DNA from: Glandiceps talaboti
Taxonomy: Eukaryota; Hemichordata; Enteropneusta; Spengelidae
Assembly: GCF_964340395.1 (NCBI RefSeq)
Contig: NC_135565.1
Span: 2,167,501 to 2,217,500, forward strand
Length of the DNA stretch: 50,000 nucleotides
Direction of reading: 5' to 3'
A program made the translations under genes and the position numbers. Position 1 is the stretch's first letter. Every line of letters starts with the position of its first letter. The notes under the pieces are model-generated. The model ran no database searches. It saw only the letters and a list, made by a program, of their open reading frames with translations, and was not told where the DNA came from. Shown here piece by piece: positions 1 to 9,366 of the stretch.

Positions 1-540
1 TTGTCATATGTTTGCATATGCGGTACCGCGGTACACACATCACATACAATATTACAAGTGAGATAGACAACGATAGAAACAAACTCACCAGCTTACAAAT
101 GTATTGTTTACATAACTTTGCCGACGATGAGGAATAATCATCATTAATTTACATTAAACTTAGTTGCTAAAATTATGGATGAGTTAAAACAACAAGGGAC
201 ATTGCATATATTTTTTCCGACATTTCATAGGCGAATGTTAATATGCAGTGTTTTTTCGGAGTGTCTGTTGAGGTGTGGGATATTTATGACATCAATTTGA
301 GGAGTATTTCTATGAATAATAAGCACTGGTTACCTTTGATAAACGGTTGCCTAATAAAGTACACTGAATCAACTGAACTTTAATGATGTCTATATCGAGC
401 AAACGTACGTGAAACTGAGATGATGTGGGGGGAACGGTTATTTACGTATACTTTCTAGGGAATTGCATAACATACATGTATATCCATGGCCGATACATAT
501 ATTTGACCTAAAACCTGTTGTTCTGTATCTCTTTGTAACG
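1..540. other. No recognised feature
   Basis: AT-rich sequence without a usable reading frame, splice-flanked exon or clear repeat. I see nothing in it that I can name. Confidence 0.5.
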
Positions 541-543
541 TCG

Positions 544-545
544 TT

Positions 546-583
<38 letters not shown>
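544..583. repeat. (GTT)n microsatellite
   Basis: About 13 uninterrupted GTT/TTG triplets. A simple trinucleotide repeat with no link to a gene. Confidence 0.95.
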
Positions 584-716
584 AAAGATTCAGTTTGCTT
601 CATCGTACATTACAGTATAGCAAGTATAGTATAGTATATGACAAGTTGAGAACTACACGACACGTCTGTTTACATGTAATACAGGCTTCAACATGTGCCT
701 TATGCAGGAGTCAATG

Positions 717-1045
717 TCACCCCCCCCCCCACCTCGGGGCATAGTGGGGGATTTGGAAATTAGTCTTATAAAATTTGTCAAATTCCCCACTCCCTGGGGC
801 AAGACATTCTGGAAAATCACCACCTAAAAGAAGTAACACTCCCAACATTTCTCTCACCCTAATGGGTGGGGCATTCACAAATTCTGACTGACACACAACC
901 ACTCTTTTACGTCCGTGAAAATGACTAGGGGGTGAATATGAGGCAATTGCCCCACCCCCTCGGGCATTGTTTCATGGCAAACACGGTCTAATCCCCCACA
1001 TTTGTCTCGAATCGCCAGAGGTGGGGTCCCTCGGGCATTACATTG
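717..1045. repeat. GC-rich patch, probable old dispersed repeat
   Basis: C- and G-runs stand out from the AT-rich surroundings. The word CCTCGGGCAT (or CCTCGGGGCAT) recurs about three times, and GTGGGGGATT near 745 is matched in reverse complement by AATCCCCCAC near 991. This looks like a degraded dispersed element, but no family can be assigned. Confidence 0.35.
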
Positions 1046-3160
1046 ACTCGTGCATTAGTAGGAGTACGTTGCGTTAGACTGGTTAGTACCTTGCCTTTAC
1101 CACGTTTCCAACCCGAATTAGCAATTACGATTTTATGTGCATTTCACCTGTTTCTATTTCAATCGTGCACAATGAACCAAGAAACACAACACTCTAAAAA
1201 ATATACACACTATACTTGCCAATGGTCATCACAATAAACTTTACCGATTCAACGAACGTTTTGAAGGCCAGCAGTAAATGTAACTGGTTCCCTGACCAAT
1301 TAAGTAGTTCCCCGCTTGTGGCTCATGATCAAAGTGAAATCGAAAATTGTGTTTGAACTGATATAAAGGCAAGTCAGCTTCATGATGATAGCAGACTACC
1401 GAGAGTTGATTGCTTTTATTTTGATACATAATTATAACATGTATCATTGTCGAAATCAACATAAAAAGACACAACGCTGTACTGATGTTGCAATTCAGTG
1501 TTGCCATATTGTTGTGTCTACCTGGATCATGGCAAACACAGGTTCATATAACATATATGGTCACAACACAGTACAGTCAACATGCGGTCAATACGTCAAA
1601 ATCAAAATGATAAATAGCTAAAACAAAAATAAGACATTCCTAGCCATAGTTCTCTTCAGCATGTTCAAATTTTATTTTACAAGACGAAAATAGTCATAGA
1701 CGATACACCATGCCACATGTACAGTGAGTCTTCAGTACACGCACGGGACGGGAAGTTTTTTGAAAGACAACGAAAATGCTTCGTGTCACTCTGTGGATGG
1801 TAATGAACGCAATCAAGAGAAAATCAAATAACGTGAGTACATAGTTTTCAAGGTGGCTGGTTATCAGACAAAACTAAAAAGCCCAAAGTGTAAAATAAGA
1901 TATCTAGAAAATATTTGACGATTGATCACGAGCGAAAGTGTTCTACGTGAATTTAACCCTTGACCTATTTTCATAAGGACGTCGAAGGAAACGAGGTCAG
2001 TGTGACATCTCAAGCATGATGAACAACGTTTGCATGAGTGAGTACAACTAATTGTTGTCTAAACTTTAGTGGAAGAGAAATTCTGTTGATCAGACAGTTA
2101 TTTTCAAATTCTTACAACATCTTGACGATAAGAAGCAAATGTGACACTGACAGACAGGCTAGTCCGTCCGTACACCATACAGGAGGCACAAACATACCAC
2201 ATGTGCATCTGGTTGACTGCGATTGATTGTGATCACGTAATATTTAGCACTAACTTTATACTGTTGCTTCCAAATATTATTGAACTGCAATCTTTCTAAA
2301 CAAGTCATGGAAATTGCCAGAAACCTGATTATTTTATGACTGAATATGTTACGATCATAAATTCCCTTACTTTCAGTTAAATTTTCTGATGGGAAGCATT
2401 TAGTGTGAAATCTGATGAGCGACATTGACGTAATTCGTAAACAAATCTAACGTTGGTAACTTTTATTTTTGTAAATGGTCCTTAAATATCAAGTACACCT
2501 GTCTTCATAGCAAACAGAAATCTGAGGCCAAATTTTGCCACGAATGGATACATCATTTGACTCCACAATATAATAAGCACGGCAATAGCTCAAAAACCTG
2601 GCTCAAATTTTATAGCACTCGCACAGCTCAGAGCGCCTGCAGGGTGTCGGAAAAAATCGATTATCTTTTCAGTAAACTTTGCAACACTGTATTATCAAAA
2701 TTTTCTACCTGTCAATGTACTGCTGCATACAATGTAGTAGAAATACTACTACTAAACACTTCATGGAATATTTGTCACAGTATGTTGTGAAAGTCTACGA
2801 TGATTTGAAAACAGCAGTGGTTTCGGAATAATATTACAAATATTGTGAGACGCATTGCAAATATTGTTTTCAGGGAATGTCATCAGCAACTTTATAAATC
2901 ATTACAGAACAATGTATTTGTCTGTACCTTGCTCAGTCGTGATGCGAGCTGTTCAGACAAATATCGGGGGGGGGGGCGGCCTCCTCTCACACAGTTAGGG
3001 GTTGGTCGATGGTTGAGGGCGCCCCGTCACGGCGTACCTTACAGACTAAGCTAATATATGCTCAAACGGATGCATTTTATTGACAATAGGACCAAAAGGC
3101 ACCATTCCTCTAAATTGTTTCTCACACAATGCATTATTATTATATACTTTTTAAACCCCT
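1046..3160. other. No recognised gene
   Basis: Only short chance reading frames occur. A G-run lies near 2966-2978 in a small GC-richer patch (2960-3045). No domain, tRNA-like fold or inverted repeat was recognised. Confidence 0.4.
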
Positions 3161-3166
3161 TCACTT

Positions 3167-3167
<1 letters not shown>

Positions 3168-3240
<73 letters not shown>

Positions 3241-3242
3241 TT
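3168..3242 (-). repeat. (ATT)n microsatellite at the 3' end of LINE-A
   Basis: About 24 ATT units, read on the minus strand. They follow directly on the AATAAA (complement of 3240-3245) that ends the LINE-A 3' UTR, whose last part carries ACAAATTTCC. LINEs of the CR1/L2 group usually end in short tandem repeats rather than poly(A), so this array is read as the LINE's own tail, perhaps later expanded. Confidence 0.75.
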
Positions 3243-3397
3243 ATTGTCCAACTCAATGGAAATTTGTCTTGGTTACACAGACTCGCAAAAAAATATCGAC
3301 ACACATTACATTCAAAGTAAGGTACAAAAAGTGGCAAATGCACACAACAAAGACAACATTAAAGGCATTACGTACACTGTACTAGATCACCACATGT

Positions 3398-4084
3398 CTA
3401 TCTTGTACATGCTTGGTTAAGCATCCTGATAGCGGAAGGCACAAATGTATTGCCGAATCTATCGGTGCGACATCGAATTGAGCGGTATCTGCTGCCGGAC
3501 CTTATCTTAATGAAATTACAGTTCAGTGGATGGGTTTTATCAGCCAGGATGAGTGCGGCTTTGTTTTCACTAGATTTAGCAAATAGTTCACTCACACTGG
3601 GCACAGGTACTCCTACAATTTTCCTTGCTTGATTAATAACTCGATCTATTTGATTTAAACTAGACATAGTGATACTACCACCCCAGCAAGAAATACAATA
3701 TCCTATGATCGACTCAATGGTAGATTTATAGAACATATGCAGAATTTTGCTAGATACACCAAACCTACGCAATTTGCGTAGAAAATACATTCTTTGTTGG
3801 CATTTACGGGTTAGTGCACATGCATGTTCACCCCAGGTAAGAGTGTTCGATAAAGACATACCAAGATATCTGTAGCTATTAACCCTTCCTACGTTCCCCC
3901 CCTTGATCTCAAGCATTGTGGGTTCTGAAGTATTCCTCCGAAAATCTATAATCATTTCCTTTGTTTTATTCACATTTAGGATCAAGTTATTATTGTCACA
4001 CCAGGTCACTAGTCTATCCACTTCTTCTCTATAAGTTGTGTCTCGATTCGCTGTAATAAGTCCTACCAGGGCTTTGTCATCGGC
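3398..4084 (-). pseudogene. LINE-A reverse transcriptase, C-terminal half
   Basis: This frame starts at the FADD motif (motif C, which carries the catalytic aspartates of the RT palm) and continues through KTKEMIIDFRR, SYRYLGMSLS and the thumb and C-terminal region ending IRMLNQACTR. The N-terminal half lies at 8788-9330, beyond the foldback insertion. The two halves are in the same reading phase once the inserted 4,703 bp are left out, so the insertion broke a frame that was open here. The few residues upstream of FADD in the present sequence come from the inserted element and not from the LINE. Confidence 0.85.
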
Positions 4085-4093
4085 AAATTTAAA

Positions 4094-5495
4094 GGGTGTG
4101 TGAAGTTGGCTCCCGTTTCCCGTTTCCTTATTCATCTCCTTATTCGGTTTTTCCTGTCTCCTTATTGGGTTTTCTGTCTCCTTATTGGGTTTTCTGTCTC
4201 CTTATTGGGTTTCCTGTCTCCTTATTCGCTACCTGTCTCCTTATTCGATTTCCTGTCTCCTTATTCGCTCTCTGTCTCCTTATTCGCTACCTGTCTCCTT
4301 ATTCGCTACCTGTCTCCTTATTCGATTTCCTGTCTCCTTATTCGCTCTCTGTCTCCTTATTCGCTCTCTGTCTCCTTATTCGCTACCTGTCTCCTTATTC
4401 GCTACCTGTCTCCTTATTCGATTTCCTGTCTCCTTATTGGATTTCCTGTCTCCTTATTCGCTACCTGTCTCCTTATTCGCCACCTGTCTCCTTATTCGCT
4501 ACCTGTCTCCTTATTCGCTACCTGTCTCCTTATTCGATTTCCTGTCTCCTTATTCGCTCTCTGTCTCCTTATTCGCTACCTGTCTCCTTCTTCGCTACCT
4601 GTCTCCTTATTCGATTTCCTGTCTCCTTATTCGCTACCTGTCTCCTTTTTCGCTACCTGTCTCCTTATTCGATTTCCTGTCTCCTTATTCGCTACCTGTC
4701 TCCTTATTCGATTTCCTGTCTCCTTATTCGCTACCTAGCTGTCTCCTTATTCGCTACCTGTCTCCTTATTCGATTTCCTGTCTCCTTATTCGATTTCCTG
4801 TCTCCTTATTCGCTCTCTGTCTCCTTATTCGCTCTGTCTCCTTATTCGCTACCTGTCTCCTTATTCGCTACCTAGTCTCCTTATTCGATTTCCTGTCTCC
4901 TTATTGGATTTCCTGTCTCCTTATTCGCTACCTGTCTCCTTATTCGCTACCTGTCTCCTTATTCGATTTCCTGTCTCCTTATTCGCTCTCTGTCTCCTTA
5001 TTCGCTACCTGTCTCCTTATTCGATTTCCTGTCTCCTTATTCGATTTCCTGTCTCCTTATTCGATTTCCTGTCTCCTTATTCGCTACCTGTCTCCTTATT
5101 CGCTACCCGTCTCCTTATTCGCTACCTGTCTCCTTATTCGATTTTCTGTCTCCTTATTCGCTACCTGTCTCCTTATTCGCTACCTGTCTCCTTATTCGAT
5201 TTCCTGTCTCCTTATTCGCTCTCTGTCTCCTTATTCGCTACCTGTCTCCTTATTGGATTTCCTGTCTCCTTATTCGCTACCTGTCTCCTTATTCGCTCTC
5301 TGGCTCCTTATTCGCTATACCTGTCTCCTTATTCGATTTCCTGTCTCCTTATTCGCTACCTTTCTCCTTATTTGATTTCCTGTCTCCTTTTTCATTTCCT
5401 TATTCGATTTCATAGGAAACTACACATTTTCTGTGGAATTATCACATTCTCATATCAAATCTACTTATAATTACCCCCCAATCAATTTATTATAA
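4094..5495 (+). repeat. Left terminal inverted repeat of the foldback element
   Basis: It holds a short unique tip (to about 4140), a minisatellite of about 63 units (4140-5400) and a unique inner block of about 95 bp (5400-5495). Units are CTGTCTCCTTATTCG followed by CTAC, CTCT or ATTTC, so they alternate between 19 and 20 bp. The inner block matches the right arm with two differences that I noticed. Long open frames here are repeat translations, not genes. Confidence 0.9.
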
Positions 5496-5795
5496 TTGTG
5501 ACGTGACCGAGTGAACAGTTGTTGTTAAATGGTAGCTTATATATGCACGTCAATTGTTGATGATGTGACTACCTGGTGATATGGGGTCGTATGGGCTTAT
5601 TCGTCAAGGTATCGCTTGACGCCCAATGTCGATAAACGCACTGCGGAGAGTAGAATACACTTTAAACCACAACGGGTTACGTTTAATTTCTTAAATCAAA
5701 CATTAACAGCACAATAATAAGTAGCTAGCTGTACGATGTAGTACTAACAAAATAAAAAAAAAGGGGGGGGGATAAATAAATTATAAATACTATCC
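5496..5795. other. Interior of the foldback element, left part
   Basis: No coding frame. It holds one hairpin (5602-5621: CGTCAA, 8-nt loop, TTGACG) and an A-run followed by a G-run (about 5753-5771) just before the hairpin array. Confidence 0.5.
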
Positions 5796-5806
5796 TAAAT
5801 AGGCTC

Positions 5807-6120
5807 TCGGCGCGCAAACCGATACCCGTCAGATTAGAGAACTTAGATACTACACCTCGGTGCGCAAACCGAGGGGGGCGACTCGCAACGAATGTTATTC
5901 CAGTAGGCAAACCGAAATAAGGACACCTTCGTGTAATTCTAGCACGCAAACTAGAATGGGACGACGAATCTCTAATCTGAAATACGCTCTATATGTCCAG
6001 GTACGCAAACCAAGACTGACAACCGTCGATATGGATCTCGACACGCAAATCGAGAGGGCTTCCGATACACAAAAGGGGGCTTTACCTGGATCCCAGGGAC
6101 GTTCTAAATAGGCGAACGTC
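5807..6120 (+). other. Array of hairpins with conserved YRCGCAAA loop
   Basis: Seven sites share an 8-nt loop: CGCGCAAA (5811), TGCGCAAA (5861), TAGGCAAA (5904), CACGCAAA (5943), TACGCAAA (6002), CACGCAAA (6042) and TACACAAA (6066). The flanking stems differ in sequence but stay complementary: TCGG/CCGA, CCTCGG/CCGAGG, ATTCTAG/CTAGAAT and TCTCGA/TCGAGA. Two more are imperfect (5904, 6002) and one is weak (6066). An eighth hairpin (6098-6120, GACGTTC/GAACGTC) has a different 9-nt loop. Longer-range complements enclose groups of them. This could be a structured RNA, a single-stranded DNA signal or a cluster of protein-binding sites; I do not recognise a known family. Confidence 0.6.
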
Positions 6121-6600
6121 TGAGAAAACACTACTAGATACATCTAAGCTATAGAGCCAATCACAGAAAACTAATCTGCATAACTCATCGTAACTATAGA
6201 ATACAATGTTGCAAAACCTGTATATGTTTACATAGTTGTTAGGGTAACAGTACGTACTAAGTAGAAGTGCATGAACTATACAAAACTGGGTCTTATCGTA
6301 TAAAAAGGTCAACGAACGTACGAACATCTAGGGTGAAATATACAACGTCAAAAGTAACTAAAAGGCCGAAGTATAAACAAATTGTAAACAGCACTTCAGT
6401 TAACGCGGTGTTTAGCATAATAAACACTGTATCCGTTGTCCAATCTAGAACTACGCAATACGTAAAACCGCCACATTATGATCTATGTACCATTTCCTTA
6501 TTCGGTCCCTGTCTCCATATTCATTTCCTTATTCGGTTTCCATTCCCTTATTCATTTCCCTATACGGTTTCATTGAAAAATACATATTTTACAACATTTT
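6121..6600. other. Foldback interior with stray arm-like motifs
   Basis: There is no credible gene. At 6489-6575 the words TTTCCTTATTCGGT and CCTGTCTCC recur in the orientation of the left arm. This suggests an older, decayed copy of the arm repeat or a subterminal repeat of the element. Confidence 0.45.
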
Positions 6601-6602
6601 TT

Positions 6603-6627
6603 ATTGACCTTGACAGTCAAGGTCAAT
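6603..6627. promoter_or_regulatory. 25-bp palindrome of two TCAAGGTCA words
   Basis: A perfect 12-bp inverted repeat (ATTGACCTTGAC / GTCAAGGTCAAT) around a single A. Each arm holds TCAAGGTCA, the extended half-site bound by FTZ-F1/SF-1 and ERR-type nuclear receptors. Binding is not shown; the palindrome may only be part of a transposon. Confidence 0.35.
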
Positions 6628-6942
6628 ATGTATAAAAAAAAATATAATCTTTCAAAATCATATGGGTATCCATATTCACCGTACAATGAACATTAATGTG
6701 TCAAAATTTTACATGCCCTGTGGCACTTCGACCATCATGGTTGAATAATAAGTTGGAACACTGATTAAATTTAAAGAAACGTTATCATTTATTGTAAAAT
6801 TATAACATTATGCAATAAATATGCTTGACCTTACATCATACATGCTTCGGGAATGGCTCTTGGGAGATGGGGAATATATTTCACGTAACAAAACTATGAT
6901 GGCCGAAACGACACTTCAACATTCTAAATTTGGTAATAGTAC
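6628..6942. other. No recognised feature
   Basis: AT-rich interior of the foldback element without a gene or repeat that I can name. Confidence 0.4.
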
Positions 6943-7250
6943 GTACACACACACACACACACACACACATACATACATACATACATACATACATACATAC
7001 ATACATACATACACACACACACATACATACGTACATACATACATACATACATACATACATACACATACACACACACATACATACATACATACATACATAC
7101 ATACATACATACATACATACATACATACATACATACATACATACATACATACATACATACATACAAACATACATACATACAATAGTAACATACATACATA
7201 CATACATACATACATACATACATACATACATACATACATACATACATACA
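6943..7250. repeat. (CA)n/(CATA)n microsatellite
   Basis: A CA tract of about 25 bp followed by about 280 bp of CATA repeats, broken by short CA islands near 7012 and 7064 and by CAATAGTAA near 7180. Open frames through it (His-Thr-Tyr-Ile) are artefacts of a 4-bp repeat. Confidence 0.95.
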
Positions 7251-7462
7251 TGTACATATATAACCTTCCGACCTTTTTCTCACATTTGAGCTGTATTGGC
7301 CATCGTACAAAACTGTCTAAATCCCTTTCAAGAAGCTGTATATGAGAAATTATTCCAGCAAGAGTACACACAAGTGGTAATATATGTTGCAGAAAAATGC
7401 ATCTGTTCACAGAAACATTGTATAACGAGTTTAACTACTAGTATCTTCACTGTAGGCGTATA

Positions 7463-7604
7463 TATGTTATTTGCCAAATACCGTTCCATATCTTGCTGCG
7501 AGAGGTAATTTTTTCTGGTATAACGGAGAGCCGGAGGCGAGCCGTTATACCAGAAAAATTACCTCGAGCAGCAAGATGTGGAACAGTATTTGGCAAATAA
7601 CATA
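7463..7604. mobile_element. Palindromic MITE-like element
   Basis: Inverted arms of about 62 bp (7463-7525 and 7543-7604) with few mismatches surround a 17-nt centre containing GAGCCGGAGGCGAG. Arm ends read TATGTTATTTGCC. There is no coding capacity. Confidence 0.75.
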
Positions 7605-7605
7605 C

Positions 7606-8343
7606 TTATACGTCACCTGCGACTATGAATTCATTTTTGAATGTCTAAAACTGCTGTTTCATGTTAAAATAAAATCACTTCCGCGTTATACTGTTGAGCG
7701 TAGTATCATGCACCTCTCTGATAACTGCAATGCGGTTGTTTACATATCAGCCTTAACTTTATCGTCCAATCAGAGTGCGCGTTTGCTCAGTAGTATGACG
7801 TAATGTTTACTATTTGCATATCACTCAGCGATATATTGAAACTTATAACCATCAGCTGAAAAATGAGTGCGTCTTTGTTTTGCGTACTGTATTCCATTAA
7901 ATGTACATAAATGTTCGTGATATATTTTGTTGTTCTAGTTAAGCAAAAATTACACCCTCTGTGGTGGTAATTTTCATATCCTTCATAAATTTAGGAATTC
8001 ATGTTTACGATCGCGTGATGACCGTGCGTTCGCCGTCACTGGACTTTCACGGTTGTGTGTGGAATTTTTGACTATTTCCCTGTGACATGAAAAGCACAGT
8101 TCAAAGACTTGTTACAATGTATACAACGGTGATATTTTGTTCGATTGACAACAAATTTGGCATTGGAAATGCTGGTTATAGCTCGATCTCTAGTTGTCTG
8201 CTAGATTTGTTTACAAGGGGACGTGCAGTGATCACGTGATACAACAAGCAAAAATACGACTGTTGGTGAAAAATACGCCTGTGTATCTGCAGGGCTCTCG
8301 ACCAATCAGAATGCGAGATTGGTGACAGGTGACGTATAATGAT
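7606..8343. mobile_element. Probable nested MITE with 14-bp inverted ends
   Basis: TTATACGTCACCTG near 7606 is matched in reverse complement by CAGGTGACGTATAA near 8327. Inside, a CCAATCAGA-TGCG block occurs twice in the same direction (about 7766 and 8303), each followed by a TGACGTA word. No transposase was seen. The boundaries are inferred. Confidence 0.4.
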
Positions 8344-8398
8344 GCAGTTTATACCATACTGTTTGGATGCAAGGATAAGGAGACAGGAAAATAGATCG

Positions 8399-8787
8399 TT
8401 ATAATAAATTGATTGGGGGTAATTATAGGTAGATTTGATATGAGAATGTGATAAATCCACAGAAAATATGTAGTTTCCTATGAAATCGAATAAGGAAATG
8501 AAAAAGGAGACAGGTAGCGAATAAGGAGACAGAGAGCGAATAAGGAGACAGGAAATCGAATAAGGAGACAGGTAGCGAATAAGGAGACAGAGAGCGAATA
8601 AGGAGACAGAGAGCGAATAAGGAGACAGGAAATCGAATAAGGAGACAGGTAGCGAATAAGGAGACAGGAAACCCAATAAGGAGACAGAAAACCCAATAAG
8701 GAGACAGAAAACCCAATAAGGAGACAGGAAAAACCGAATAAGGAGATGAATAAGGAAACGGGAAACGGGAGCCAACTTCACACACCC
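8399..8787 (-). repeat. Right terminal inverted repeat of the foldback element
   Basis: Reverse complement of the left arm, with the same tip, the same inner block and only about 17 minisatellite units, so it is 389 bp against about 1.4 kb on the left. One further unit-like stretch lies just inside it (8374-8396). Confidence 0.9.
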
Positions 8788-9330
8788 AAATTGATAGAGC
8801 TTGTCGTTGCTGTTTGTATTTATTGGATTGCAATCGGATGTAAATATGGTAAATAGGGATGGAGAAATAACGGAGCTTTGTGGTGAGCCAGTGTTCGTCA
8901 TTCGGCTACCCGAGCTTGTTGAGTTCACTTTAACAAACTGCATACGCCTGGTCAGAAAGTCTGCCACCCACCGGATTAATTGTTGGTTTACAGCCATATT
9001 CCTCAACTTCCTGATTAGCAAGTTGGGGGAGATGGTGTTGAACGCACTCGAAAAGTCCACGAATAGTACCCGAACCGAAGTATTACTAGCATCCAGATGC
9101 TGGGTTATTGTATGTAGAATGGACAGAACTGCATCCTCTGTACTCCTGTGTTGGCGATATGCAAACTGCAGTGGATCCTGGTATAACGATGTCTGAGAAA
9201 CAAGATATTTCAGCAGAATCCGTTCAAGGCATTTCATGGGTATGGAAGTCAGTGCTACTGGCCTGAAGTCATTGTTCTTTGTTGGCCTTGGAATTTTCGG
9301 GATAGGGATGATACAACTTTTCTTCCAGTA
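8788..9330 (-). pseudogene. LINE-A reverse transcriptase, N-terminal half
   Basis: Read from 9330 down. It shows FRPVALTS, QFAYRQHRSTEDAVL, motif A FVDFSSAFNTI (catalytic Asp) and motif B GSPQSSVISPSLF, ending LYQF at the insertion point. In the family motif B normally reads PQG; here the glycine is a serine, a substitution expected to harm activity if it is not a change made after death. A methionine at 9237 is internal and not the true start. Confidence 0.85.
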
Positions 9331-9366
9331 GTGAGGGAAGGTGTCAGTAGTGAGGGACGGTGTGAG
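9331..9366 (-). repeat. Frame-breaking tandem duplication in LINE-A
   Basis: An ~18-bp stretch (AGTGAGGGAAGGTGTC) is repeated with one change (GGGACGG). On the minus strand the upstream frame reads PHY then stop, and the second copy resumes PHYWKK in another frame. Confidence 0.7.

Larger units (their letters stand above)
4085..8787. mobile_element. Foldback-type element with minisatellite inverted ends
   Basis: Long terminal inverted repeats flank ~2.9 kb of interior. The outer ends are exact inverse copies (GGGTGTGTGAAGTTGG at 4094 and its complement ending at 8787). Each arm then runs into a 19-20 bp minisatellite and closes with the same inner block, ending near 5495 on the left and starting near 8399 on the right. 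AAATT flanks both sides (4085-4089 and 8788-8792), consistent with a ~5 bp target duplication. No transposase frame was found, so it is probably non-autonomous. The design resembles Drosophila FB/Galileo and sea urchin TU foldback elements; homology to them is not claimed. The arms are near-identical, which suggests a fairly recent insertion. Confidence 0.8.

Noticed and set aside
2960-3045. GC-rich patch considered as a tRNA or small RNA gene
   Set aside because: I could not arrange a cloverleaf or internal promoter boxes in it.
3058-3420. Frames with poly-Asn, poly-Leu or poly-Tyr
   Set aside because: They arise from the (AAT)n microsatellite on either strand.
4096-5470. Long open frames of 188-396 codons reading SPYSLPVSLFAT-type repeats, and their mirror at 8176-8833
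   Set aside because: They are translations of the 19-20 bp minisatellite in the foldback arms, open in several frames at once. Nothing beyond the repeat supports a protein.
5807-6120. Reading the hairpin array as lox- or attC-like recombination sites
   Set aside because: In lox-type sites the arms are conserved and the spacer varies; here it is the reverse. attC sites belong to bacterial integrons and no integrase is present. The array is reported without a class.
6821-7410. Frames of up to 174 codons rich in His-Thr-Tyr-Ile or Cys-Met-Tyr-Val
   Set aside because: Translations of CA and CATA repeats, open in many frames on both strands.
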